This document shows, piece by piece, positions 20,875-28,720 of a stretch of 34,132 nt of DNA. The first letter of the stretch is position 1. Every line of letters begins with the position of its first letter. The translations under genes and the position numbers were made by a program. This DNA is from a virus. The stretch spans positions 1-34,132 of the IMG/VR virus record IMGVR_UViG_3300036851_000517; one strand, given 5' to 3'. Below the pieces are notes generated by a model. The model had not been told where the DNA came from, searched no databases, and worked only from the letters and a program-made list of their open reading frames with translations.

Positions 20875-22635
20875 TCACGCTGCCGTCCAGATTCCAGGTG
20901 CCTCGCCGTGGGCGAGCCAGCGGTTGATCCCCATAGTCAGGGCGACCATGCCGTCGATGCGCTCCGCGCTGTGGCGCTTGGACGGCTTCTGGTTGCCGTT
21001 GGCGTCGGTGTCGACCTCCACGTTGCCGGCCATCCAGCGCAGGATCGGGTGGCCGCCGTGGAGCAGCCGGTGCTCGAGGATGACCTTCTCCAGCTCGCGC
21101 CAGGCGGGGCCGAGCCCGGCGTGCGTCTGCGGGATGGCGGTACAGGTGGCGCCGTCGGCCATGAGCTCGGTGACGAGCTGGGTGGCGTTCCACTTGTCAA
21201 AGCCGATGTCGCCGATCGCGTACCGCTCGGCCAGCGCCAGCTGCTCGGCGCGAACGTAGCTGTAGTCGGTGACGTTGCCCGGGGTGGCGATCAGGTAGCC
21301 GTCACGGACCCAGTCGTCGTATGGCACGCCATCGCGCCGGCTGCGCTCGCGCACTCCCTCCTCGGGGCACCAGAAGCGACAGAGCACGGCGTAGCGCGGG
21401 GCCTCGTCCTCGTCGCCCTCCAGGCGAAAGATGATGACCAGGGCGGTCAGGTCCTTCACCGACGCCAGGTCGAGGCCCTCGTAGCCGCCGGCCGCGGCCG
21501 GGATGGTGGCTGCCAGCCAATCGTCGTATGGCAGCTCGTCGGGGTTGCCGGCGTTGCGGTCCCACTCGTCGATGTCAATCGCCCGCGTGCTAACCGAGGT
21601 CGGGATGTTGGCGTGGAAGCGCAGGAACGCGGCGAGCTTGCCCGGCGAGCGGCGGGCGACGTCGGCCTGATCCCGCAGGAAGGCAGACTTGACCGACACG
21701 TCCAGGTTGGGATTGGCCTTGGGCCAGACGGCCTCGTCGAACGGGTCGTCGCCCTCGTCGAGGGTGTAGATCAGGACCAGCATCGAGTCGTCGGTGGCGC
21801 GTCCCTCCACCACGGCCATCGCGTCCGCCCGCTCCTCGGCCCAGACGGACTCGCGCTTCACGCCGGCGGTGGTGATCTTGACGCCCATCGGCTGGCGCCT
21901 CGAGCCGGCGGCGGTCTCCACGTTATCGACCGAATCGCGCTCCTCGAGGACGTGCAGCTCGTCGACGATGTAGCCGTGTGGGTTGACGCCCTGCTCGCTC
22001 TCACCGGAGTCGCGGCCGAAGGGCCGGAAGAAGCTCGCCGTGCGCTCGTCGGCCAGGGACAGGGCGAAGCGGCGGATACGGCGCGCCAGCGACGGATTCT
22101 CCTTCACCATCCGCCGCGCGTCGTTCCACACCAGCTTGGCCTGGTCGCGCTTGGTGGCGATCGAGTACACCTCGGCACCCGGCTCGCCGTCGAAGAACGC
22201 GAGCAGGATGGCGATGCCGGCGGCCATGAGCGTCTTGCCGTTCTTCTTGGCGACCTCGATGTAGACGTGCCGGAACCGGCGCAGGCCGTCGGCGCGCTTC
22301 CAGCCGAAGGCGGAGCCGACAATGAACTGCTGCCAGGGCGCCAGCACGATCGGGTCGCCGAGCGGCTTGCCGGGCTGCGGGCCCCACTCGCCCTTGTAGT
22401 GGCGCAGCAGCGGGAAGAAACCGATCGCCTTCATCGCCGCGGGCACGTCGAAGTGGAGCCCGCGCTTGGCGCCATCCGCCAGGTCGCGCAGGTGTCGCTC
22501 GCAGGCCTTGTGCACCAGGACGCCGGCGACGATGCGACCAGCGGTCACGTCGAGCGCGTACTGCGTGACGGGATCCGGCGGCTCGGGCGCCTGCATCCGC
22601 CGACGCGCGCGAGGGGCCAGCGTCGACACGGTCAT
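20875..22635 (-). CDS. Terminase large subunit (packaging ATPase/nuclease)
   Basis: 586 residues. The ATPase half carries a Walker-A-like EVAKKNGKT (127-135) and Walker B YIVDELH (222-228, Asp225 and Glu226); the adenine/coupling region includes [17 protein letters not shown]. The nuclease half has the acidic strand [20 protein letters not shown], then [14 protein letters not shown] and a late acidic region [10 protein letters not shown]. It drives DNA into the prohead and cuts concatemers. Its ATG overlaps the stop of the fibre gene (ATGA). The small subunit is two genes upstream, an unusual separation. Confidence 0.92.
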   Translation of the reverse strand: MTVSTLAPRARRRMQAPEPPDPVTQYALDVTAGRIVAGVLVHKACERHLRDLADGAKRGLHFDVPAAMKAIGFFPLLRHYKGEWGPQPGKPLGDPIVLAPWQQFIVGSAFGWKRADGLRRFRHVYIEVAKKNGKTLMAAGIAILLAFFDGEPGAEVYSIATKRDQAKLVWNDARRMVKENPSLARRIRRFALSLADERTASFFRPFGRDSGESEQGVNPHGYIVDELHVLEERDSVDNVETAAGSRRQPMGVKITTAGVKRESVWAEERADAMAVVEGRATDDSMLVLIYTLDEGDDPFDEAVWPKANPNLDVSVKSAFLRDQADVARRSPGKLAAFLRFHANIPTSVSTRAIDIDEWDRNAGNPDELPYDDWLAATIPAAAGGYEGLDLASVKDLTALVIIFRLEGDEDEAPRYAVLCRFWCPEEGVRERSRRDGVPYDDWVRDGYLIATPGNVTDYSYVRAEQLALAERYAIGDIGFDKWNATQLVTELMADGATCTAIPQTHAGLGPAWRELEKVILEHRLLHGGHPILRWMAGNVEVDTDANGNQKPSKRHSAERIDGMVALTMGINRWLAHGEAPGIWTAA

Positions 22636-23564
22636 GCGGTGCGCTTCCAGACTCGGACCACGATGTACGGCGGCAGGTTGTTGTGGGCCTGGCCGCCGCC
22701 CTTCGATCCGGTATCAACGCCGCTCGTGGTCGGCGTCCCGCTCATGGAAGTATCGACCGTGAAGCCGGTCACGCCCCCGGTGGTGGTCGGGAGCCGCGTC
22801 TGATTGTGGACGTGGGCCGGCATCTCAGCCTCAGTCAGCGCATGCGTCTTCGCCCCGCCAGTCTCCTCAACCGTGTCGAACTCAGCCTGCCCTGCGTCGA
22901 GTCCGACCAGCACGCGGCCCTGACCGAACGCAGCCCAGGTGCCGTATCCGAGCAGCGTGGCCGGGTCGCCGGCACGGGTCGTAATGAAGATGTCGCCAAC
23001 GGCGTAGACCTCGCCCGCGATGCCAGGAACCCCTTGTGGCCCCTCGGGACCCTGTGGCCCTTCTGGACCCTCCGCGCCGGCCGCGCCGGCATCACCCGGT
23101 GGCCCCTGAATGCCCTGCGCACCCTGAGAGCCAGGAGCCCCATCCGCGCCGGCCGGGCCGGCATCGCCCTGCGGCCCTTGGGATCCTGCTGGACCCTGCG
23201 GGCCCTCGGGACCGGGCACCGTGCTATCGGCGCCGGCCGAGCCTTGTAGGCCTTGGATGCCCTGCGGCCCCTCCGGACCCGTATCGCCTGCTGGGCCCTG
23301 CTGCCCGGCCGGTCCCTGAGGCCCTGTCGGCCCGATCGGCCCCTGCGGGCCTTCCGGGCCATCGGCACCCGCCGGCCCTTGTGGCCCCTCCGGGCCAGCG
23401 GGGATGGCCGCCACCTCCGCTTTGGTCGCCAGGCCCAGTACCTCGTGCGGACCGAGGCCGGGGTGCGGACCGCCAGGCCCACCAGTCCCCGCGATGGCTG
23501 CGACCTCGGCGATGATGCGCGACTGCCTGAGCGCGCTGCGAACGCGCACGTCGTACTCGCTCAC
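22632..23564 (-). CDS. Collagen-like fibre protein with tail-fibre C-terminal domain
   Basis: 310 residues. Residues 1-55 form an N-terminal attachment region ([20 protein letters not shown]). Then come two collagen blocks of 19 and about 22 Gly-X-Y triplets, split by STVP; the triplets are mostly GPE, GPQ and GPA. The C-terminal 120 residues begin with [20 protein letters not shown] and contain [34 protein letters not shown] and [16 protein letters not shown], the pattern of short-fibre/baseplate gp10-type C-terminal domains that often bind receptors. Collagen-like shafts in phage fibres form triple helices. It sits between the two terminase genes, which is atypical; a head or portal-vertex fibre is as possible as a tail fibre. 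Confidence 0.85.
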   Translation of the reverse strand: MSEYDVRVRSALRQSRIIAEVAAIAGTGGPGGPHPGLGPHEVLGLATKAEVAAIPAGPEGPQGPAGADGPEGPQGPIGPTGPQGPAGQQGPAGDTGPEGPQGIQGLQGSAGADSTVPGPEGPQGPAGSQGPQGDAGPAGADGAPGSQGAQGIQGPPGDAGAAGAEGPEGPQGPEGPQGVPGIAGEVYAVGDIFITTRAGDPATLLGYGTWAAFGQGRVLVGLDAGQAEFDTVEETGGAKTHALTEAEMPAHVHNQTRLPTTTGGVTGFTVDTSMSGTPTTSGVDTGSKGGGQAHNNLPPYIVVRVWKRTA

Positions 23565-23851
23565 GTCCGCATCCCCGGCCGCCAGACGGTCGGCCCCTGG
23601 CGCTTCTCGACGAGCTCCCAGGACGTGCCCGGAGGGAGCAGGACCGCGCGCCAGGCGTGGAGCTGTGGATCCCAGAGCAGCACGTTCGGGATGGTCGGAT
23701 CGGACCGCTCGCTTCGTGTGACGCCCACCTCGCCGGAGGCCCGCACGACGATCGGTTCCTGGGCGATCGCGATGGTCTGCTCCTCAAGCACGACCGCCCG
23801 GGGCTTATGCCGTGCGACCCGGGCCACGGCGGCGTCGACCTTGTCGCTCAC
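23561..23851 (-). CDS. Unidentified 96-residue protein in packaging module
   Basis: Starts at GTG 23851 by GTGA overlap with the small terminase stop and ends by overlap with the fibre gene, so it belongs to the operon. Beginning [20 protein letters not shown], it is beta-rich in the middle ([20 protein letters not shown]) and ends [20 protein letters not shown] and [17 protein letters not shown], Trp-rich. It might be a fibre partner or chaperone, judged only by position. Confidence 0.65.
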   Translation of the reverse strand: MSDKVDAAVARVARHKPRAVVLEEQTIAIAQEPIVVRASGEVGVTRSERSDPTIPNVLLWDPQLHAWRAVLLPPGTSWELVEKRQGPTVWRPGMRT

Positions 23852-24327
23852 TGGCTGGCCTCCCCACGCTCCCAGCGGCGGAGCGGATCGGTCTCCTCCT
23901 CCTCGCCGCCCACGCGGAGCCCGGTGCGCGCCGAAGGGGTCAGGCCCAGCTCGCGGGCGAACTGGCGCATGAGCTCGGCGTTGTCGCGGACGATCTGGTG
24001 CAGGGGATTCTTCACCAGCTCCCCACGACGCGCGCCGCGCACCAGGGGCCCGGACTCCTCGAGCATGCTGGCGGCGTGCTCGTAGCGGGCCACCGCCTCG
24101 CAGTAGGCCCGCAGGGCATCGGCGTCGACAGCCGTCAGGACGCCCGTGCCGCCGAAGTCGCGCATGACCCGGCGCCAGACGATGGCGGCCGCCTTGGACA
24201 GGCTGGCAGGCCGCACGGGGCGGTTCGGACGGGGCTGCGGCTCGGAGGTGTTGACCCGCGACGGCCGACGCTCGCCGTGCAGCAGCTTCAGCTTGGTCGG
24301 CATCTTGGGCGGCCCGCGGCGTCCCAT
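23848..24327 (-). CDS. Terminase small subunit (P27-like)
   Basis: 159 residues beginning MGRRGPPKMPTKLKLLHGER, the basic N-terminal signature of P27-family small terminases, followed by an Arg/Pro-rich stretch, then helices SKAAAIVWRRVMRDFGGTGV, DADALRAYCEAVARYEHAAS and KNPLHQIVRDNAELMRQFAR, and an acidic end (GGEEEETDPLRRW). It recognises phage DNA and hands it to the large subunit. Its ATG shares a base with the methyltransferase stop (TGATG), linking packaging with DNA modification. Confidence 0.85.
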   Translation of the reverse strand: MGRRGPPKMPTKLKLLHGERRPSRVNTSEPQPRPNRPVRPASLSKAAAIVWRRVMRDFGGTGVLTAVDADALRAYCEAVARYEHAASMLEESGPLVRGARRGELVKNPLHQIVRDNAELMRQFARELGLTPSARTGLRVGGEEEETDPLRRWERGEASQ

Positions 24328-25625
24328 CAGGCCGGGCCCTCGAGGCGCTCGGCCTGCTGCCCAGTGAAATGCTCCCAGCGCTCGATGCTGACCTGGGCGT
24401 AGCGCGGGTCGATCTCCAGGGCCAGGGCCCGCCGGCCCAGCTGTTCGGCCGCGATGATGGTGGTGCCCGAGCCGACGAATGGGTCGTAGACCACGTCACC
24501 GGGCCGCGTCGAATACTCGAGCGCGCGAGCGACGAGCTCGACCGGCTTCATGGTCGGATGCTCAGGCGACGCTCCCGGACGCTTGATCTCCCAGACAGTA
24601 TCGAGCCGCCGGCCACCATAGAATGCGTGGCGTTCCCCCTCGTCCCAGCCATACAGCACGGGCTCAAAGTCCTTCTCGCCAAGGTCGCCGTACAGGATCG
24701 GCTCGTGGCGATAGTGGAAGTCCGTCATGCCCATCACGAATCGGTCCTTGACCCAGATGATGGTCTGCCGGAGGCGGAGCCCGGCCTCGCGCAGGGCGAG
24801 CATGAATTCGAGGTGCATCGGCCCTGCCGGGGCCGCGAGGTAGAACGCCCCGCCGGCCCTGAGCGGCGCTAGCCGGCAGGCGGCAGCGACGAGCTCCCGC
24901 GTCTGCTCCGGACGAAGCGAGTCATTCTTCAGCTCCAGGCCATCGGTTCTCCGGTGCCGCGCTACGGCCACGTCGACCGACAGGTTCGTCTGATAGGCGA
25001 CCCCGTAGGGCGGATCCGTCCACAGCAGGTCGACCTGACCCTCGGCGGTGAGGCGGGCGACATCATCGGCGCTGGTGGCATCGCCGATCAGCAGGCGATG
25101 CTCCCCGAGCGCCCAGAGCTCGCCGGTGGCCACGGTCGGCTCCTCGGGCGCCGATGGGACCTCGTCCGGGTCCGTGAGGCCGGCTCGGCGCTCCTCGGGA
25201 CCGGCCAGGGTGCCCAGCAGCCGGCGCAGCGCCTCGTCGTCGACGCGGATCCCGTCGAGCAGCTCGCCGAGCTTCTCCTCGTCGCGGCCGGCCATGGCGC
25301 CCAGCGGGTCGAAGGTGGCGAGCACCAGCGCCTCCTCCTCGAGGGACAGGTCGACGTATAGCACGGGCACGCTCGGATCCTTGCGGGCAACCGCCTCCTC
25401 CACCCGGGCGTGTCCGTCGACCAGGTGGCCGGTGCGCCGGTTGATCACGACCTGCTGTACCCAGCCCACCGTCCCGAGCGCGCCGCGTAGGGCGCCGCGC
25501 TGCTCCTGGCCGTGCGTTCGCCAATTAGCCGGGTTGGCAACGATCGCGGACGGCTCCTCCTCGCCCGAGCCGACGATGCGGTTGCGCCAGGGCGCAGCTC
25601 GAGCTGGCGCTTTGGCCCTGGCCAT
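24327..25625 (-). CDS. ParB-like domain fused to N4/N6 DNA methyltransferase
   Basis: 432 residues. Residues 27-125 are ParB/Srx-like (NPANWRTHGQEQ, QQVVINRRTGHLVDGHARVE), a nucleotide- and DNA-handling fold found ahead of many phage methylases. Residues about 165-425 are an amino-methyltransferase with the motif IV DPPYG first (204-208), target region, HPTMKP (356-361), then SAM-binding motif I DPFVGSGTT (381-389), the beta-class order. It methylates exocyclic adenine or cytosine amines. No restriction enzyme accompanies it except a small HNH protein upstream, so protection of phage DNA from host enzymes or marking of packaging sites is likely. Sequence specificity cannot be read. Confidence 0.9.
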   Translation of the reverse strand: MARAKAPARAAPWRNRIVGSGEEEPSAIVANPANWRTHGQEQRGALRGALGTVGWVQQVVINRRTGHLVDGHARVEEAVARKDPSVPVLYVDLSLEEEALVLATFDPLGAMAGRDEEKLGELLDGIRVDDEALRRLLGTLAGPEERRAGLTDPDEVPSAPEEPTVATGELWALGEHRLLIGDATSADDVARLTAEGQVDLLWTDPPYGVAYQTNLSVDVAVARHRRTDGLELKNDSLRPEQTRELVAAACRLAPLRAGGAFYLAAPAGPMHLEFMLALREAGLRLRQTIIWVKDRFVMGMTDFHYRHEPILYGDLGEKDFEPVLYGWDEGERHAFYGGRRLDTVWEIKRPGASPEHPTMKPVELVARALEYSTRPGDVVYDPFVGSGTTIIAAEQLGRRALALEIDPRYAQVSIERWEHFTGQQAERLEGPA

Positions 25626-25931
25626 CTACGCGTTTCCCCGCGCCGAGCGGTTGCAGGACGCGTGCTCGAGGCCGTTGTAGCCGCGACGGTCGTCGGTGTG
25701 GCCCAGGTCCAGCGCGGCAGGATCCGCGCCCAGTGGGCGGCCGCAGCGCGGACACGGCACCGCGGGATCGTAGGCCGCCAGCTCAGCTGACCGTCGGCGC
25801 TGGTGAAACGGCCCGTAGCCCCGCTGCGTGGTGGTGCGGCGGTGCCGAGCGCAGAGCCCGCGATCGACGGCGGCCCCGGGGCAGCCGCCGATGAGGCAGG
25901 CGGTGGGAGCTGCGCTCGGCACGGGCGTCAC
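25626..25931 (-). CDS. HNH endonuclease with extra Cys/His knuckle
   Basis: 101 residues from GTG 25931 (GTGA overlap with the previous stop). Residues 12-30 form a Cys3His set (CLIGGC, then LCARH). The HNH part has CPRC (60-63), ALDLGHTDDRRGYNGL (73-88) and EHASCNR (89-95), giving the ββα-metal His residues and paired zinc Cys. Phages of the HK97 group need such a nuclease beside the terminase for packaging cleavage, and the gene lies just before the methyltransferase and terminase genes. Confidence 0.8.
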   Translation of the reverse strand: MTPVPSAAPTACLIGGCPGAAVDRGLCARHRRTTTQRGYGPFHQRRRSAELAAYDPAVPCPRCGRPLGADPAALDLGHTDDRRGYNGLEHASCNRSARGNA

Positions 25932-26146
25932 TCGTCCTCGGCGTCCTCGTCCGAATCGCCGACAGGCTCCGCCGCCGGCTCATCGGCGGCCGGCTCGGTG
26001 ACCTCGTCCTCCTCGGTGGGCTGGGTGGTGATTTCGTCGGTCACGGGATGGCTCCTCCTCCTGAAGGGTCGAAAGATCAGCAAGGCCGCGACGACCAGGC
26101 CGAACGTGAAGAGCAGCGGGATCAGGTCCGCTGCGGGCAGGCCCAG
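25928..26146 (-). CDS. Single-pass membrane protein with acidic tail, start uncertain
   Basis: The frame encodes a hydrophobic helix (LIPLLFTFGLVVAALLIFRP), then FRRRSHP and a 38-residue tail of mostly Glu/Asp/Ala/Thr/Pro. No ATG, GTG or TTG precedes the helix. The listed 5' end is a CTG at 26146, 10 nt after the holin-like stop. Alternatives are a +1 shift at the holin stop (GGG TAA C), which would fuse the two, or initiation at GTG 26044, which has a strong AGGAGGAGG but would lack the helix and leave only the acidic tail. The stop overlaps the HNH start (GTGA). A membrane helix with charged tail next to a holin suggests a lysis or envelope role. Confidence 0.55.
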   Translation of the reverse strand: MGLPAADLIPLLFTFGLVVAALLIFRPFRRRSHPVTDEITTQPTEEDEVTEPAADEPAAEPVGDSDEDAEDE

Positions 26147-26153
26147 GGTTGGG

Positions 26154-26489
26154 TTACCCGCTTGGCTTGGGCTCGTTGGCGGCGGCTGTGATGTTCGGGG
26201 CGACGGCCTTGGTTGCGACCCGGACCCCAGACGCCGCAGCGACCACGTTGGCGAAGGCGAGCACATAGCCGACGATCGCGGCGGGCGTCACGTCGACGCC
26301 CAGCTCGATCGCCCCGCCGGCCACCACGAGTGCCGACAGAAGCCCGATCGCCCAGGCGCGCACCGTGCTGCCCTCGGGCAGCGGGACGAACTTCAGCGCC
26401 TGACTGACGAGCACGAGATAGGTGATGATCGCCGCCCAGGCGATCGCGCCGGCGGCCGTGAAGACCTCGGCGAGCGGGAGAACTTCCAT
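26154..26489 (-). CDS. Holin-like membrane protein
   Basis: 111 residues from ATG 26489 with GGAGG 10 nt upstream. Three hydrophobic segments: VFTAAGAIAWAAIITYLVLV, WAIGLLSALVVAGGAI, and AAIVGYVLAFANVVAAASGV, then a short polar tail (NEPKPSG). Size, helix count and place next to the peptidase fit holins that form the timed membrane lesion, although no specific holin family is recognised. It is preceded by the papain-like gene with a 13-nt gap. Confidence 0.65.
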   Translation of the reverse strand: MEVLPLAEVFTAAGAIAWAAIITYLVLVSQALKFVPLPEGSTVRAWAIGLLSALVVAGGAIELGVDVTPAAIVGYVLAFANVVAAASGVRVATKAVAPNITAAANEPKPSG

Positions 26490-26502
26490 GGGTCCCTTCC
26501 TC

Positions 26503-27513
26503 CTACGGTGCGACGGTGACGACGAAGACGGAGCGGTGGATGTAGAGGACCTGGCCGGCGCCGGTCTTGACCTCAGCGAAGTCGCTGCGGTAGACGCCGT
26601 TGAACAGGAACGCGGTGTTGTTGGGCCAGAGCCGAGCCCCATCGCTGATGCGGTGGATATAGCCGTCGGTCTGGCTGCGGGCGAAGATCGTCCCGCTCAG
26701 GCTGGCCTGGCTGCGGATGTTGCAATTGGGCCCGTAGACCCGGCCGCGGCCACGCCAGGTGCCAGACGGGGCTGCCGGCACGACGTCGACCGCCTTCCAG
26801 AGCTCGAAGACGGCTCCCGACACGGCCATCCACCAGGGCATCCAGCAGTCACCGCTGACGCCCCAGGCGGAGCCCCAGCTCTGTCGCAGGCGGAGGCCTC
26901 GAGCGTCCCACCCGTAGCCGACGATGGCGTGGTTGCTGTTGTACCAGTCGGGATTGGGGAGCACCCCGTTGGAATAGGGGCGCATCCAGGCGTTGTACCA
27001 GTGCATGCCCAGCTGAATCGGGCCCAGCGCGACGATCGCCTGCTTGATCGCGTCGACCGTCTTGGGGATGGCGTAGTAGGCGGCGATCTTGTGGCGGCTC
27101 TGGTTGACCCCACCCGACTCGGGGTAGCCGTAGGCGCGCAGGCGCTCCATGCCAGAGCGCAGCGACGCGCCGGCCGACGTGCCGCCGATGTAGCGGAAGA
27201 AGAGGCCCTCGTCGAGGTTGGGGTAGCCGCCCAGCTCGGGGCGGTCCTGCTGGCCCTTGATGGTGGAGTCGCTGTAGGCCACGCACTGCGGCGTGTCGCC
27301 CTGGTTGAGGACGCCGGGCATGTTCGGCGCGAGGTAGGTTGCCGGCGTGGCAGTGGCCAGCTCCACGCCCAGCGCGGCCAGCAGGTCGGCCGCGTCGTAG
27401 TCGCGGTCGTCGGGTGGCGACGGGATCAGGCCGAAGCCGTGCGGGCCGCTATCGGGCAGGCGCTCGAGGGTGCTGGCGTCGACGTCGGTGCGCTGCTCGT
27501 CGGGCGGCATCAC
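26503..27513 (-). CDS. Papain-like (C1A) cysteine peptidase, probable SH3-like C-terminus
   Basis: 336 residues. The N-terminus has GFGLIPSPPDDRDY, seen in bacterial papain homologues. Active-site elements: NQGDTPQCVAYS, giving oxyanion Gln71 and Cys77 at the canonical 6-residue spacing; NHAIVGYGW with His195; and RQSWGSAWG, where papain has Asn and this protein has Gln211. Residues about 252-336 are strand-rich (RGRVYGPNCNIRSQASLSGT) and resemble an SH3b domain, which often binds cell wall. There is no signal peptide, so export would rely on the holin. It lies between a small Zn-motif gene (ATGA overlap) and the holin, where an endolysin is expected. A cell-wall peptide or surface protein is a possible substrate; structural or host-takeover roles are alternatives. 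Confidence 0.8.
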   Translation of the reverse strand: MMPPDEQRTDVDASTLERLPDSGPHGFGLIPSPPDDRDYDAADLLAALGVELATATPATYLAPNMPGVLNQGDTPQCVAYSDSTIKGQQDRPELGGYPNLDEGLFFRYIGGTSAGASLRSGMERLRAYGYPESGGVNQSRHKIAAYYAIPKTVDAIKQAIVALGPIQLGMHWYNAWMRPYSNGVLPNPDWYNSNHAIVGYGWDARGLRLRQSWGSAWGVSGDCWMPWWMAVSGAVFELWKAVDVVPAAPSGTWRGRGRVYGPNCNIRSQASLSGTIFARSQTDGYIHRISDGARLWPNNTAFLFNGVYRSDFAEVKTGAGQVLYIHRSVFVVTVAP

Positions 27514-27716
27514 AGGTCCAGCCCTTCGGGCTTGCAGTGCTGGCAGGGAACGGCATCACCCGAGGCGCGCAGGCGGAGCGCCTCGTCCTCCTCGATGGTG
27601 CGAACCCCCTCGGCGTCGTCGACGTTGCACTGCTCCCAGGGGTGCTCGCGGTGGAGCGTATCGACGCCGGCGTTGCGGTTCAGGACATAGCGCATGGGCA
27701 TGACCTCCTCCATCAC
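27510..27716 (-). CDS. Small Cys/His-motif protein
   Basis: 68 residues, coupled by ATGA to both neighbours. MRYVLNRNAGVDTLHREHPW is followed by a CNVDD turn, an acidic helix and VPCQHCKPEGLDL. The three Cys with nearby His could form a small zinc site. The first in-frame ATG (27716) gives the ATGA overlap with the lipoprotein stop; later ATGs exist at 27701 and 27695. Function unknown. Confidence 0.6.
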   Translation of the reverse strand: MMEEVMPMRYVLNRNAGVDTLHREHPWEQCNVDDAEGVRTIEEDEALRLRASGDAVPCQHCKPEGLDL

Positions 27717-27967
27717 AGGCAGATTTGCACGAGGGGCACGCAGATCAGCGGCGACGGCGAGGGCGAGGCCGTCGGGGTTGGGCTCGATGAGGCCGTCCGG
27801 GTCGGCGACGGCGAGGGCGAGGCCGTCGGAGCCGGTGACTCGCTCGCGACGATCGGGCTCGGTGCAGACGCGAGCGGCGCAGGCGGCCGGTCGAATGGCG
27901 GTGGGAAGAGCACGCAGGCCGTCAGCCCCAGGGTCGCCATCACCAGGCCCACGCTACGACGGGCCAC
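27713..27967 (-). CDS. Pro/Ser/Thr-rich lipoprotein (lysis or surface)
   Basis: 84 residues from GTG 27967: basic start VARRS, short hydrophobic stretch GLVMATLG, lipobox LTAC with Cys at residue 18, then FPPPFDRPPAPLASAPSP and a Ser/Pro/Thr repeat region ending in LICVPLVQICL. The signal is short but acceptable for lipidation. A 25-bp direct repeat encodes part of the Ser-Pro region. Rz1-like outer spanins are small Pro-rich lipoproteins, and the preceding coiled-coil membrane gene could be a partner. A monoderm host would not need spanins, so an exclusion lipoprotein is an alternative. It overlaps the upstream membrane gene by 14 nt. Confidence 0.55.
   Translation of the reverse strand: MARRSVGLVMATLGLTACVLFPPPFDRPPAPLASAPSPIVASESPAPTASPSPSPTRTASSSPTPTASPSPSPLICVPLVQICL
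27751..27829. repeat. 25-bp direct repeat inside the lipoprotein gene
   Basis: Identical 25-bp copies at 27751-27775 and 27805-27829, 54 bp apart (18 codons, in frame). They encode the recurring Ala-Ser-Pro-Ser-Pro-Ser-Pro units. Slippage between copies would lengthen or shorten the linker without breaking the frame. Confidence 0.85.
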
Positions 27968-28277
27968 GGTGCCGGTTGACCTGCCAGGCGGCGCGCTTGA
28001 TCTCGATCCAGAGGCGGATGCGGCGCCCGACTGGCAGCGCGGCGCAGAGCAGCAGCCAGAGCAGCGCCCGGGCGATAACGCGCTCCCAGACGACCGCGTC
28101 GCCGCGCAGCTCGGTGGCGAAGCCCAGGATGATCGTTGACCCCACGCCCAGGATCGCCAGCAGCGTCGCCCCGCCGCCCGATTGCCACCCATAGGTCGCA
28201 CCGAAGACGACGCCGAAGACCAGCGTGATGGTCAGCGAGCTGGGATTGAAGGTGAGGAAGAAGTCGGCCCAGCTCAT
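27954..28277 (-). CDS. Three-helix membrane protein (second holin candidate)
   Basis: 107 residues. Hydrophobic segments SLTITLVFGVVFGATYGW, ATLLAILGVGSTIILGFA and ARALLWLLLCAALPVG are separated by short polar loops and followed by a basic tail (RRIRLWIEIKRAAW). It is coupled by ATGA to the preceding coiled-coil gene. Size and topology suit a holin or antiholin. With the holin-like gene at 26154-26489 there would be two in the module, as in many Gram-positive phages. Confidence 0.6.
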   Translation of the reverse strand: MSWADFFLTFNPSSLTITLVFGVVFGATYGWQSGGGATLLAILGVGSTIILGFATELRGDAVVWERVIARALLWLLLCAALPVGRRIRLWIEIKRAAWQVNRHRGPS

Positions 28278-28603
28278 TCGCCGGCCCCTCCGGGTAGGCG
28301 ACGCAGCAGTCGGTTGATCTGCGCCTGCTGCTCGTCGACCTTGTGCTCGAGCTGCTCTCGGCGCTGGACTTCCTTGCCGAGCTCGACCAGGCAGTCACGC
28401 TCGGATTGCTCGCGGCGCTTGACCTCGCGCTCGAGCTCACCGATGAGCTCCTCGCGCAGGTCGACGATGCGCTTCTCGGTGTCGCTCGGCAGCCCGAGCT
28501 TGGCCGCTGTGCGGCGCTCGATCCGGTCCTTGAGGAAGGCGCCGCCGACGCCGGCGACGCCACCGACCAGGGCGAGGAGGGCGGCCTGGAGAAGCGGATC
28601 CAC
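28274..28603 (-). CDS. Membrane-anchored coiled-coil protein
   Basis: 109 residues from GTG 28603. An N-terminal hydrophobic helix (LLQAALLALVGGVAGVGGAF) is followed by a basic stretch and about 75 residues of heptad-like Glu/Arg/Leu helix (VDLREELIGELEREVKRREQ, LEHKVDEQQAQINRLLRRL). This is the plan of inner-membrane spanins and of some XhlA-type lysis proteins. It is the first gene left of attP and so opens the late/lysis run. A function in lysis is inferred. Confidence 0.6.
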   Translation of the reverse strand: MDPLLQAALLALVGGVAGVGGAFLKDRIERRTAAKLGLPSDTEKRIVDLREELIGELEREVKRREQSERDCLVELGKEVQRREQLEHKVDEQQAQINRLLRRLPGGAGE

Positions 28604-28720
28604 CGGGCTATGCCACGCTCGGCGCGGGGGTCAGGGCCGGCCGCCATGCCAGCACCTCACCGTGCCTGCCTGGCTCGCCGCGCCACCGTCAGAGGCCGCT
28701 CCACGGCGCGGACCATATCA

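Noticed and set aside
23036-23482. DNA repetitiveness suggestive of a CRISPR or minisatellite
   Set aside because: The repeats are 9-bp-scale Gly-X-Y codon periodicity of the collagen-like shaft, with no constant repeat-spacer structure.
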